Shown: one piece after another, positions 33,693-41,827 of the stretch
How the letters are laid out: each line of letters begins with the position of its first letter
Numbering within the stretch: position 1 is the first letter of the stretch
Assembly (NCBI RefSeq): GCF_036192275.1
Contig: NZ_CP108088.1
Coordinates: 3,597,501-3,661,500, forward strand
Length of the DNA stretch: 64,000 nt
Direction: 5' to 3'
From: Streptomyces sp. NBC_00250
GTDB lineage: Bacteria > Actinomycetota > Actinomycetes > Streptomycetales > Streptomycetaceae
The notes under the pieces: model-generated
The model's database searches: none
The model's input: the letters and a program-made list of their open reading frames with translations, nothing else
What the model was told of the DNA's origin: nothing
Position numbers and translations under genes: made by a program

Positions 33693-35129
33693 ATGGCATC
33701 TGCATTCGAGTACGCACCGGCGCCCGAGTCCCGGTCCGTCGTCGACATCGCCCCCAACTACGGCCTGTTCATCGACGGCGAGTTCGTCGAGGCCGCCGAC
33801 GGCAAGGTCTTCAAGACCGTCTCGCCGTCCTCCGAGGAGGTCCTCTCCGAGATCGCCCAGGCGGGCACCGAGGACGTCGACCGCGCGGTGAAGGCGGCCC
33901 GCAAGGCCTTCGAGAAGTGGTCGGCGCTGCCCGGCTCCGAGCGCGCCAAGTACCTCTTCCGCATCGCCCGGATCATCCAGGAGCGCAGCCGTGAGCTGGC
34001 CGTCCTGGAGACCCTGGACAACGGCAAGCCGATCAAGGAGACCCGCGACGCGGACCTCCCGCTGGTCGCCGCGCACTTCTTCTACTACGCGGGCTGGGCC
34101 GACAAGCTCGACCACGCGGGCTACGGGGCGAACCCGAAGCCGCTGGGCGTGGCCGGTCAGGTCATCCCGTGGAACTTCCCGCTGCTCATGCTGGCGTGGA
34201 AGATCGCCCCGGCCCTCGCGACCGGCAACACGGTCGTCCTGAAGCCGGCCGAGACGACCCCCCTGACCGCCCTGTTCTTCGCGGACATCTGCCGCCAGGC
34301 CGGGCTGCCGAAGGGCGTCGTCAACATCCTTCCCGGGTACGGGGAGACGGGCGCCGCGCTCGTCGCGCACCCGGACGTGAACAAGGTCGCCTTCACCGGT
34401 TCGACCGCCGTCGGCAAGGCCATCGCGCGGTCGATCGCCGGCACCGACAAGAAGGTCACCCTGGAGCTGGGCGGCAAGGGCGCGAACATCGTCTTCGACG
34501 ACGCCCCCATCGACCAGGCCGTCGAGGGCATCGTCAACGGCATCTTCTTCAACCAGGGCCAGGTCTGCTGCGCGGGCTCGCGCCTCCTCGTCCAGGAGTC
34601 GATCCAGGACGAGCTGCTCGACAGCCTGAAGCGCCGCCTCTCGTCGCTGCGTCTCGGCGACCCGCTGGACAAGAACACCGACATCGGCGCCATCAACTCC
34701 TCGGAGCAGCTGGCGCGGATCACCTCGCTGGTGGAGCAGGGCGAGGCGGAGGGCGCCGAGCGCTGGACCGCCGCCTGTGACATCCCCGAGGCCGGTTACT
34801 GGTTCGCCCCGACGCTCTTCACGAACGTCACGCAGGCGCACACGGTCGCCCGCGACGAGATCTTCGGCCCGGTCCTGTCGGTGCTGACCTTCCGTACGCC
34901 CGACGAGGCCGTCGCGAAGGCCAACAACAGCCAGTACGGCCTGTCCGCCGGCATCTGGTCGGAGAAGGGCTCCCGCATCCTGGCGGTCGCCGCCAAGCTC
35001 CGCGCCGGCGTCGTCTGGGCCAACACGTTCAACAAGTTCGACCCGACCTCGCCGTTCGGCGGATACAAGGAGTCGGGCTTCGGCCGCGAGGGCGGCCGTC
35101 ACGGTCTGGAGGCCTACCTCGATGTCTGA
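33693..35129 (+). CDS. aldehyde dehydrogenase family protein
   Basis: A 478-residue NAD(P)-dependent dehydrogenase. It has the cofactor motif PWNFPLLMLAWKIAPALATGNTVVLKPAE, general base Glu in LELGGKGANIVF, and catalytic Cys in FFNQGQVCCAGSRL. It starts 5 bases after deoC, so it is in the deoC operon and likely oxidises acetaldehyde released by DeoC, linking deoxynucleoside breakdown to acetate or acetyl-CoA. Substrate assignment is by context only. Confidence 0.9.
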   Translation: MASAFEYAPAPESRSVVDIAPNYGLFIDGEFVEAADGKVFKTVSPSSEEVLSEIAQAGTEDVDRAVKAARKAFEKWSALPGSERAKYLFRIARIIQERSRELAVLETLDNGKPIKETRDADLPLVAAHFFYYAGWADKLDHAGYGANPKPLGVAGQVIPWNFPLLMLAWKIAPALATGNTVVLKPAETTPLTALFFADICRQAGLPKGVVNILPGYGETGAALVAHPDVNKVAFTGSTAVGKAIARSIAGTDKKVTLELGGKGANIVFDDAPIDQAVEGIVNGIFFNQGQVCCAGSRLLVQESIQDELLDSLKRRLSSLRLGDPLDKNTDIGAINSSEQLARITSLVEQGEAEGAERWTAACDIPEAGYWFAPTLFTNVTQAHTVARDEIFGPVLSVLTFRTPDEAVAKANNSQYGLSAGIWSEKGSRILAVAAKLRAGVVWANTFNKFDPTSPFGGYKESGFGREGGRHGLEAYLDV

Positions 35130-36015
35130 CGTGACCCGTCTTGGCGTCTTCAAGACCTACAAGCTGTACGTCGGGGGCAAGTTCCCCCGCTCCGAGAGCG
35201 GCCGGGTGTACGAGGTGACGGACTCCAAGGGCAAGTGGCTGGCGAACGCCCCCCTGTCCTCCCGCAAGGACGCCCGTGACGCGGTCGTCGCGGCCCGCAA
35301 GGCCTTCGGCGGCTGGGCCGGCGCCACCGCGTACAACCGCGGCCAGATCCTCTACCGCGTCGCCGAGATGCTGGAGGGCCGCCGGGACCAGTTCGTCCGG
35401 GAGGTCGCCGAGGCGGAGGGCCTGTCCAAGTCGAAGGCGGCCGTCGTCGTCGACGCGGCGATCGACCGCTGGGTCTGGTACGCGGGCTGGACGGACAAGA
35501 TCGCCCAGGTCGTGGGCGGCGCGAACCCGGTCGCGGGCCCGTACTTCAACCTGTCGAGCCCCGAGCCGACCGGTGTCGTCACCGTCATCGCGCCCCAGGA
35601 CTCGTCCTTCCTCGGCCTGGTCTCGGTGATCGCCCCGGTGATCGCGACGGGCAACACCGCCGTCGTCGTCGCGAGCGAGAAGTACCCGCTCCCGGCGCTC
35701 TCCCTCGGCGAGGTCCTGGCCACCTCCGACCTTCCCGGCGGCGTCGTCAACATCCTCTCCGGCAAGGCCTCGGAGATGGGCCCGCACCTGGCGGCCCACC
35801 AGGACGTCAACGCGATCGACCTGACGGGCGCGACCGAGGGCGACCTCGCCCGCGACCTGGAGATCGCGGCGGCGGACAACCTGAAGCGCGTCCTGCGCCC
35901 GCGTACCGAGGACTTCGCCGAGTCCCCGGGCACGGACCGCATGACCGCCTTCCTGGAGACGAAGACGGTCTGGCACCCGACGGGTTCGCTGGGCGCGAGC
36001 GGCTCCTCGTACTAG
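35122..36015 (+). CDS. truncated aldehyde dehydrogenase homologue without catalytic domain
   Basis: 297 residues that align with only the N-terminal NAD-binding part of aldehyde dehydrogenases (KLYVGGKFPRSESGR, VTVIAPQDSSFLGLVSVIAPVIATGNTAVVVASEKYPLP, VVNILSGK). The protein ends before the catalytic Cys and shows NO equivalent of the LELGG base motif. It overlaps the full-length dehydrogenase gene by 8 bases, which indicates tight coupling. The reading frame is intact with normal codon use, so it is a maintained pseudo-enzyme or regulatory subunit rather than a decaying gene. From memory, other Streptomyces carry the same pair. Confidence 0.85.
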   Translation: MSDVTRLGVFKTYKLYVGGKFPRSESGRVYEVTDSKGKWLANAPLSSRKDARDAVVAARKAFGGWAGATAYNRGQILYRVAEMLEGRRDQFVREVAEAEGLSKSKAAVVVDAAIDRWVWYAGWTDKIAQVVGGANPVAGPYFNLSSPEPTGVVTVIAPQDSSFLGLVSVIAPVIATGNTAVVVASEKYPLPALSLGEVLATSDLPGGVVNILSGKASEMGPHLAAHQDVNAIDLTGATEGDLARDLEIAAADNLKRVLRPRTEDFAESPGTDRMTAFLETKTVWHPTGSLGASGSSY

Positions 36016-36021
36016 TTCGGC

Positions 36022-36058
36022 GAGAAGGGCCCCCGGGTGATCCCGGGGGCCCTTTCTC
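36022..36058. terminator. terminator of deoC-aldehyde dehydrogenase operon
   Basis: A 16-bp stem (36022-36037 with 36042-36058) with one extra T. It serves both the deoC operon and the convergent tetR gene, whose stop it touches. Confidence 0.85.
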
Positions 36059-36791
36059 ATGCGTGCCCGCGCTCGACCATCCCCGCCACCCCGTCGAGGA
36101 CGCAGTCGAGGCCCGTCTCGAACTGCCACGCCGCGTCGTCCTTGCGGGCCGCGGCCCGGGTGTAGCGCCGGTAGGTCGGGTAGCGCCCGGTCTCCATCAG
36201 GTACGACATCTGCGGGGCGAGCCCCCGTCGGGTCTCGTCGGCGCTCTGCCAGCCCTGTTCCTCCATGTACTGGCGCAGCGCGGCCTCCGACTGGGTGGCC
36301 CCGTGGACGTACGCGTTGACCGCCCGGAACGTGGCCATCATCGTGTCGACGTCGAGGCCGAGTCCGTCGAGCGAGGCCAGCTGGCGTTCGGCCGCCGCCA
36401 TCCGGTTCGGCGTGAGGCCGAAGAGCGGCGCCGGCATGTGGGCCAGCCACGGGTGGCGCAGCATCATCTCCCGGGTCCGCAGCGCGTACGCCCTGAGCGT
36501 CTCGCGCCAGCCGGACACCTCGGCCACCGGTTCCAGCTCGCCGGACACCCGGTCGATCATGAGTGCCCAGAGCTCGTCCTTGCCGTTGACGTGCCGGTAC
36601 GCGGCCATCGGTGCGACGCCCAGTTCGGTGGCGACCTTCCGCATGGTGACGGCGGCGAACCCCTCGCGATCCGCGATGCCGATCGCGACCTCGGCGATCC
36701 GCCCCGCGCTGAGGGACGCCCGCGGTGCCGCCGCGGGCCGCTCCAGGCGCTCCCACAGCGAGACGTCGGCCGTCTCGTCCTTCTTCGCCAC
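36057..36791 (-). CDS. TetR family regulator (TetR_C type)
   Basis: A 244-residue regulator from the GTG at 36791, preceded by GGAGG. The helix-turn-helix spans about 24-70 (GRIAEVAIGIADREGFAAVTMRKVATELGVAPMAAYRHVNGKDEL). The C-terminal domain is of the tetracycline-repressor type. It is divergent from the FMN reductase and MFS genes across a region packed with GTAC-based inverted repeats, which it probably binds. The likely role is repressor of that pair, released by a xenobiotic or quinone. Confidence 0.88.
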   Translation of the reverse strand: MAKKDETADVSLWERLERPAAAPRASLSAGRIAEVAIGIADREGFAAVTMRKVATELGVAPMAAYRHVNGKDELWALMIDRVSGELEPVAEVSGWRETLRAYALRTREMMLRHPWLAHMPAPLFGLTPNRMAAAERQLASLDGLGLDVDTMMATFRAVNAYVHGATQSEAALRQYMEEQGWQSADETRRGLAPQMSYLMETGRYPTYRRYTRAAARKDDAAWQFETGLDCVLDGVAGMVERGHA

Positions 36792-36834
36792 TGGGGCCTC
36801 CTTCTCTCGCGTACAGCGTATGCCTTGTGGACGT

Positions 36835-36890
36835 CGTACACATCGACGTGTACGTTGTACGCCAGCTCGTGTACGCCGTACACATCGACG
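36835..36890. promoter_or_regulatory. tandem GTAC-rich operators between tetR and FMN reductase
   Basis: The 14-mer CGTACACATCGACG occurs at 36835 and 36877, 42 bp apart (four helical turns). Inverted repeats are GTACAC/GTGTAC at 36836-36853, GTAC-GTT-GTAC at 36850-36860 and GTGTAC-GCC-GTACAC at 36869-36883. Confidence 0.7.
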
Positions 36891-36905
36891 TTCCAGGGGG
36901 AACCC

Positions 36906-37496
36906 ATGGCCGCTCCGCTCCACATCGCCGTGATCCAGGGCTCGACCCGCGACGGCCGGCTCGGCCCCGTCGTCGCGAACTGGCTGCTCACCCACACCGC
37001 CGACCGCCCGGATCTGACCACCGACCTGATCGACCTCGCCGAGACCCCGCTGCCGACCGTCTTCCCGCACCTCGGCCAGGCCCCCGAGCGCGCCGAGGAC
37101 CGCGCCCTCCTCGCCGCCGTGTCACCGCGACTGGCCGCCGCAGACGCCTTCGTCGTGGTGACCCCCGAGTACAACCACAGCTACCCGGCCTCCCTGAAGA
37201 ACGCGATCGACTGGCACAACCAGGAATGGCGCGCCAAGCCCGTCGCCTTCGTCGCCTACGGCGGCTTCTCCGGCGGCCTGCGCGCCGTCGAGCACCTGCG
37301 CGGCGTCTTCGCCGAACTGCACGCCGTCACCATCCGAGAGGCGATCGGACTCCAGGGAGTCTGGGGGCAGTTCGACGAGAACGGCCGGGCCGTCGACCCC
37401 GCCGCCGACACCGCGGCCAAGGCGATGCTCGACCAACTCGCCTGGTGGGGCGAGGCACTTCGTGACGCCCGCGCCAACAAGCCCTACGCCGCCTGA
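36906..37496 (+). CDS. NADPH-dependent FMN reductase / quinone reductase family
   Basis: A 196-residue flavodoxin-like enzyme. The FMN phosphate loop is GSTRDGRLGPVVANW (near 11-25), and the conserved TPEYNHSYPASLKNAIDWH motif and AYGGFSGG are present. It probably reduces quinones, azo compounds or nitro compounds using NADPH. The ATG at 36906 follows AGGGGG. The next gene, an MFS pump, begins 3 bases after its stop, so the two form an operon under the TetR operators: a reduce-and-export detoxification pair. Confidence 0.9.
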   Translation: MAAPLHIAVIQGSTRDGRLGPVVANWLLTHTADRPDLTTDLIDLAETPLPTVFPHLGQAPERAEDRALLAAVSPRLAAADAFVVVTPEYNHSYPASLKNAIDWHNQEWRAKPVAFVAYGGFSGGLRAVEHLRGVFAELHAVTIREAIGLQGVWGQFDENGRAVDPAADTAAKAMLDQLAWWGEALRDARANKPYAA

Positions 37497-37499
37497 GTC

Positions 37500-39029
37500 A
37501 TGACGACCCTTCAGACCCCTCAGGAGACGCGCATCCCCTATCTGGGCATCACCGGCCTCATGCTCGGCATCGTCCTCGCGACGCTCGACGGCACGATCGT
37601 CGGCACCGCACTGCCCACCATCGCGGGCGAACTCGGCGGCCTCGACCGGCTGTCCTGGGTCGTCACCGCCTATCTCCTCACCGCCGCCGTCGCGACCCCG
37701 CTCTGGGGCAAGGTCGGCGACCTGTACGGACGCAAGGGCAGCTTCCTCTCCGCCGTCGGCGTCTTCCTCGCCGGTTCCGTGCTCTCCGGCCTCGCCCAGA
37801 CCATGGGCCAGCTCATCGCCTTCCGCGCCCTCCAGGGCATCGGCGCCGGCGGCCTGATGGTCGGCGCCTTCGCGCTCATCGGCACCCTGGTGGCCCCGAA
37901 GGACAGCGCCCGGGTCCAGGGGATCACCGGGGCGATGCTGCCGGTGGCCTTCGCGGGCGGCCCACTCCTCGGCGGCCTCCTCACCGACCACCTGAACTGG
38001 CGCTGGGCCTTCTACGTCAACCTGCCCGTCGGCCTCGCCGCCCTGCTGATCGTCTCGCTCACCCTGCGCGTACGGACCCCGCGCGTCCGGGCCCGCGTCG
38101 ACTGGGCGGGAGCCCTTCTGCTGACCACCGGGGTCCTCGCGCTGACCCTGCTCGCCGGCTGGGCCGGCACCTCCCACGCCTGGACCTCACCGCGGATCCT
38201 GACCCTGGGCACGATCGCCGTCGTGGCGCTCGCCTGGTTCGTCCGGGTCGAGCGGCGGGCCGAGGAGCCCGTGATCCCGCCCCGGCTCTTCCGCGGCCGC
38301 AACTTCACGCTCGCGCAGATCCTGAGCTTCCTGGTCGGCGCGGGCATGATCGCCGCCCTGAACTATCTGCCGCAGTACCTGCAGTTCGCCCGCGGCCGGT
38401 CGTCCACGGCGAGCGGACTGCTGCTGCTCCCGCTGATGCTCGCCATGGTCGCCGCGCAGCTGGCCTCGGGCCGGATCATCGCCCGTACCGGCCGCTACCG
38501 GATCCATCCGATCCTCGGCGGCGCGCTGATGACGGCGGGCGCGCTCGTCCTGCTGCTGCTCGACGTGGACACCCCCACCGCCGTCGCCTCCGGGCTCACC
38601 GTGGTCGTCGGCGCGGGCATGGGCTTCCTCATGCAGGCCACGCTGCTCGTCACGATGTACGGCGCCGAGCCGCGCGACATGGGCGCGGCGAGCGGCACCG
38701 TGACACTCGTGCGGACGCTCGGCGGCTCGCTCGGCGTCGCCGTCCTCGGCGCGGTGTTCACCGCGCGCCTCGACGGCACCGACACCCACCTGACCCCGGC
38801 GCAGGCCCTGCGACTGCCGGAGCCGGCCCGGGAGGGCCTGGGGGCGGCGGTGACGAGCGGGGTGCACGGGGTGCTGATCGGCACGGCGGTGCTCGCCGCC
38901 CTGGCCTTCGCCGTGGCCTGGCTCGTACGGGAGGTCCCGCTGCGGCCCGAAGCCGGCTCCGCTACGGAAGCAGGCCCTGGGTCAGCGGTCCGGCCACCGG
39001 CAGATCGGCCACTGCCCCGCCCTTCGTGA
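37500..39029 (+). CDS. MFS multidrug exporter (DHA2, 14 helices)
   Basis: 509 residues. The opening GIVLATLDGTIVGTALPTIAGELGGLDRLSWVVTAYLL is the DHA2 motif D1 with a membrane-embedded Asp. LWGKVGDLYGRKGSF is the loop 2-3 motif, and GGPLLGGLLTDHLNWRWAFYVNLPVG is motif C. It is translated directly after the FMN reductase. The C terminus is Pro-rich, and its last 68 bases overlap the 3-prime end of a convergent secreted-protein gene. Confidence 0.9.
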   Translation: MTTLQTPQETRIPYLGITGLMLGIVLATLDGTIVGTALPTIAGELGGLDRLSWVVTAYLLTAAVATPLWGKVGDLYGRKGSFLSAVGVFLAGSVLSGLAQTMGQLIAFRALQGIGAGGLMVGAFALIGTLVAPKDSARVQGITGAMLPVAFAGGPLLGGLLTDHLNWRWAFYVNLPVGLAALLIVSLTLRVRTPRVRARVDWAGALLLTTGVLALTLLAGWAGTSHAWTSPRILTLGTIAVVALAWFVRVERRAEEPVIPPRLFRGRNFTLAQILSFLVGAGMIAALNYLPQYLQFARGRSSTASGLLLLPLMLAMVAAQLASGRIIARTGRYRIHPILGGALMTAGALVLLLLDVDTPTAVASGLTVVVGAGMGFLMQATLLVTMYGAEPRDMGAASGTVTLVRTLGGSLGVAVLGAVFTARLDGTDTHLTPAQALRLPEPAREGLGAAVTSGVHGVLIGTAVLAALAFAVAWLVREVPLRPEAGSATEAGPGSAVRPPADRPLPRPS

Positions 39030-39360
39030 CGTGGTCGGTCACCAGGTTGGTGCCCACCGGCTTGAAGTCGGAGACCTGGGTGCCGAGGCCGTTGTCGAGC
39101 GGATCGACGCCGGTGTTCGCCAGCGGGTCGAGCTGGAGCCGGGTCAGCGGGCCGAGCCCGTGGGTGACACCGGACAGCGCACCCGCCCCGGCCGCACCGG
39201 CGTCCGTCCTGGTCAGCGAGTCGACGGGCAGCGGCACCGGGGCCACCGCCTGGGCCGCGGCGCCCCCGCCGAGGACTGCCGCACCCGCCGCCGTGACGGT
39301 GAGACCGGCCTTGAGCAGGGCACTGCGACGGGGGGTCCGGGATGCTGCGTGACGCGCCAT
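38962..39360 (-). CDS. small secreted protein of the Streptomyces PLPVDSL type
   Basis: 132 residues: a basic N terminus, a signal peptide ending near residue 38 (AQAVA), and a mature low-complexity domain rich in Leu, Gly, Pro and Asp with phrases such as PLPVDSL, GLGPLTRLQLDPLANTGVDPLDNGLG. There are no cysteines and no catalytic motif. Such proteins are common in Streptomyces, and automated pipelines often call them ATP-binding proteins without support. The last 68 bases overlap the convergent MFS gene. Confidence 0.72.
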   Translation of the reverse strand: MARHAASRTPRRSALLKAGLTVTAAGAAVLGGGAAAQAVAPVPLPVDSLTRTDAGAAGAGALSGVTHGLGPLTRLQLDPLANTGVDPLDNGLGTQVSDFKPVGTNLVTDHVTKGGAVADLPVAGPLTQGLLP

Positions 39361-39486
39361 GATGATCCTTCCGAGCCTTCACGGGGTAACCGATCGGACA
39401 CCGACAGTAGTTGAGGTGTGATGCTCGATACCAACGGCCTTCCTCGGGGGTCCCCTGCACGGGGGAATGCTTCACACTGGTGTCCC

Positions 39487-40116
39487 GTGAGTTCCCAACC
39501 GATCCCGACCCGTGTCGTCCTGCTCGCGGGCCCCTCAGGCTCCGGCAAGTCGTCCCTCGCCGCCGTCACCGGCCTCCCGGTGCTGCGCCTCGACGACTTC
39601 TACAAGGAGGCCGACGACCCGACCCTCCCCCTCGTCGAGGGCAGCTCGGACATCGACTGGGACTCTCCACGGTCCTGGGACGCGGACGCCGCCGTCTCCG
39701 CCATCGTCGAGCTGTGCCGCACGGGACGGACCGACGTCCCCGTGTACGACCTGGCCACCAGCTCCCGGGTGGACCGTGAGCGGCTCGACATCGAGCGGAC
39801 GCCGCTGTTCGTCGCGGAGGGGATCTTCGCGGCCGAGATCGTGTCCCGCTGCCGTGAGCTCGACGTCCTCGCCGACGCCCTCTGCCTGCGCGGCCGGCCC
39901 TCGACGACGTTCCGCCGTCGGCTCGCCCGCGACCTGCGCGAGGGCCGCAAGTCGGTCCCGTTCCTGCTGCGCCGCGGCTGGCGCCTGATGCGCGCGGAAC
40001 GGGCGATCGTCGCCCGCCAGGCGGAACTGGGCGCCCACCCCTGCGCCAAACCGGAAGCCCTGGGCCGCCTGGCCGCGGCGGCGGCGGGCCGCCACCGCAC
40101 GCCCGCGGCGAGCTGA
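39487..40116 (+). CDS. uridine kinase-like P-loop kinase
   Basis: 209 residues. The P-loop GPSGSGKSS is at about 15-23, then RLDDFYKE, SDIDWDSPRSWD (substrate-binding), and a lid region with RLARDLREGRK. The fold matches uridine/cytidine kinases, which phosphorylate nucleosides to monophosphates. It fits the salvage theme of the window, but no CTACGCGCGTAG box is upstream. The GTG at 39487 is chosen because the preceding in-frame part is Arg/Pro-rich and unlike the family. Confidence 0.85.
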   Translation: MSSQPIPTRVVLLAGPSGSGKSSLAAVTGLPVLRLDDFYKEADDPTLPLVEGSSDIDWDSPRSWDADAAVSAIVELCRTGRTDVPVYDLATSSRVDRERLDIERTPLFVAEGIFAAEIVSRCRELDVLADALCLRGRPSTTFRRRLARDLREGRKSVPFLLRRGWRLMRAERAIVARQAELGAHPCAKPEALGRLAAAAAGRHRTPAAS

Positions 40117-40128
40117 GAGCCGAAAACA

Positions 40129-40172
40129 CGACGCGGGTCGTACGAGCCCCCCAGCTCGTACGACCCGCGTCG
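40129..40172. terminator. bidirectional terminator, uridine kinase / sigQ
   Basis: A perfect 19-bp stem (40129-40147 with 40154-40172) and a 6-base loop, the strongest hairpin in the window. It is placed 13 bases after the kinase stop. Confidence 0.93.
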
Positions 40173-40259
40173 CCGTTCCCCGTACCCCCGTACGGTTCCC
40201 CCGTGCTCCCCCGACGGCTCCGTTTCCCCCGTAGCCCCCGCGGGTCTTTCCCCCAGCCT

Positions 40260-40979
40260 TCAGGCCACCAGCTCGCCGAAGGACTCCTCCTCGTCACGGC
40301 CGAAGCTGAGCACCTCGTCCTCGCGCAGTCGCCGCAGCGACCGCCAGATGCTCGACTTCACCGTGCCGACACTGATGTCCAGGATCTCCGCGATCTCCGG
40401 ATCGGTCCGGCCCTCGTAGTAGCGCAGCACCAGCATCGTCCGCTGGAGCTCGGGCAGCCGGGCGAGGGCCTGCCACAGCACCGCGCGCAGCTCCGTGCCG
40501 CGCATCGCGTCCGTCTCGCCCACCGTCTCCGGGAGCTCCTCGGTCGGGTACTCGTTGAGCTTGCGCCGGCGCCAGGCGCTGATGTGCAGGTTGGTCATGG
40601 TGCGGCGGAGGTATCCGCCGACCGCGGCCTTGTCGCTGATCCGCTCCCAGGCGCGGTACGTGGAGAACAGCGCGCTCTGGAGCAGGTCCTCGGCCTCGAA
40701 CCGGTCACCGGTGAGGTGGTAGGCGGTGGCGTACAGGGAGGCACGACGCTCCTGGACGTAAGCCGTGAACTCGGCTTCCGAACAGTTGCGCTCCCCCGTG
40801 ACCTCCCCGTACGCCGCTCCCCCGTCAGCAATGGCCACCATGTACGGCGCCTTGCGCTGACGCCCGACGCTGCGAACGCACCCCCGCCCGTTCACCGCGC
40901 CGGACTTCTCCGTGCTCCGAACGACGTCGTGGAGACGCGTGACTACTGCGCTTGAGGTGGTGCTGTGCAGTGCGTTCAT
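40260..40979 (-). CDS. sigQ: ECF RNA polymerase sigma factor SigQ
   Basis: 239 residues. Sigma region 2 has TAYVQERRASLYATAYHLTGDRFEAEDLLQSALFSTYRAW, and region 4 has ARLPELQRTMLVLRYYEGRTDPEIAEILDISVGTVKSSIWRSLRRLRED. Divergence from afsQ1 across an AfsQ1-type box identifies it as SigQ of the AfsQ system, which in S. coelicolor is activated by AfsQ1 and tunes antibiotic production and nitrogen stress. The first 60 residues are unstructured. The ATG at 40979 follows GGGGGGCG. Confidence 0.9.
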   Translation of the reverse strand: MNALHSTTSSAVVTRLHDVVRSTEKSGAVNGRGCVRSVGRQRKAPYMVAIADGGAAYGEVTGERNCSEAEFTAYVQERRASLYATAYHLTGDRFEAEDLLQSALFSTYRAWERISDKAAVGGYLRRTMTNLHISAWRRRKLNEYPTEELPETVGETDAMRGTELRAVLWQALARLPELQRTMLVLRYYEGRTDPEIAEILDISVGTVKSSIWRSLRRLREDEVLSFGRDEEESFGELVA

Positions 40980-41064
40980 TTGGCGCCCCCCGTCGGTTGG
41001 AGTGTGTTTCGGTCCGTGTGCAATGAAGCTTGCCCACCGGACTTCATGGCGTTGTCCGCCGACT

Positions 41065-41080
41065 GTCACAGGCGTGTCAC
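41065..41080. promoter_or_regulatory. AfsQ1 binding site GTCAC-N6-GTCAC
   Basis: GTCAC at 41065-41069 and 41076-41080 with a 6-base spacer fit the GTnAC-N6-GTnAC direct repeat known for AfsQ1. It lies between sigQ and afsQ1, 86 bases from the sigQ start. Confidence 0.8.
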
Positions 41081-41149
41081 AGGGCCCCGGGCAGAAGCGC
41101 GCCTCCCAGCGGTCGAACTCGGACGGCCCCATGCGACAGAATGTCGCCC

Positions 41150-41827
41150 GTGCCTTTTCTGTTGCTGATCGAGGACGACGACGCCATCCGCACGGCCCTC
41201 GAACTCTCCCTGTCACGGCAGGGCCACCGGGTGGCCACCGCCGCGACGGGTGAGGACGGCCTCCAGCTGCTGCGCGAGCAGCGGCCGGACCTGGTCGTGC
41301 TCGACGTCATGCTGCCGGGAATCGACGGCTTCGAGGTCTGTCGGCGCATCCGCCGCACGGACCAGTTGCCGATCATCCTGCTGACCGCGCGCAGCGACGA
41401 CATCGACGTGGTCGTGGGCCTGGAGTCCGGGGCCGACGACTACGTCGTCAAGCCGGTGCAGGGCCGCGTCCTCGACGCCCGGATCCGGGCCGTACTGCGG
41501 CGCGGTGAGCGGGAGTCGACGGACTCGGCGACCTACGGCTCGCTCGTGATCGACCGCTCCGCGATGACGGTCACGAAGAACGGCGAGGACCTCCAGCTCA
41601 CTCCGACCGAGCTGCGGCTTCTCCTTGAGCTGAGCCGCAGGCCCGGACAGGCGCTCTCCCGGCAGCAGTTGCTGCGGCTCGTGTGGGAGCACGACTACCT
41701 GGGCGACTCGCGGCTCGTCGACGCCTGTGTGCAGCGGCTGCGCGCCAAGGTGGAGGACGTGCCGTCCTCGCCGACGCTCATCCGTACCGTGCGCGGGGTC
41801 GGTTACCGGCTGGACGTCCCTGCGTGA
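41150..41827 (+). CDS. afsQ1: two-component response regulator AfsQ1
   Basis: A 225-residue OmpR-class regulator. The receiver has the acidic pocket IEDDDA (8-12), phosphoacceptor Asp52 (VVLDVMLPG) and Lys in YVVKPV. The winged helix spans about 128-223 (LTPTELRLLLELSRRPGQALSRQQLLRLVWEHDYLGDSRLVDACVQRLRAKVE). The length equals S. coelicolor AfsQ1. The GTG at 41150 is used; an ATG three codons earlier is possible. It pairs with AfsQ2 downstream (GTGA overlap) and controls sigQ. Confidence 0.94.
   Translation: MPFLLLIEDDDAIRTALELSLSRQGHRVATAATGEDGLQLLREQRPDLVVLDVMLPGIDGFEVCRRIRRTDQLPIILLTARSDDIDVVVGLESGADDYVVKPVQGRVLDARIRAVLRRGERESTDSATYGSLVIDRSAMTVTKNGEDLQLTPTELRLLLELSRRPGQALSRQQLLRLVWEHDYLGDSRLVDACVQRLRAKVEDVPSSPTLIRTVRGVGYRLDVPA

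Noticed and set aside
36063..36905. Upstream in-frame extension of the FMN reductase
   Set aside because: The added part is antisense to tetR with no family similarity; the ATG at 36906 has a good ribosome site and the flavodoxin motif begins right after it.
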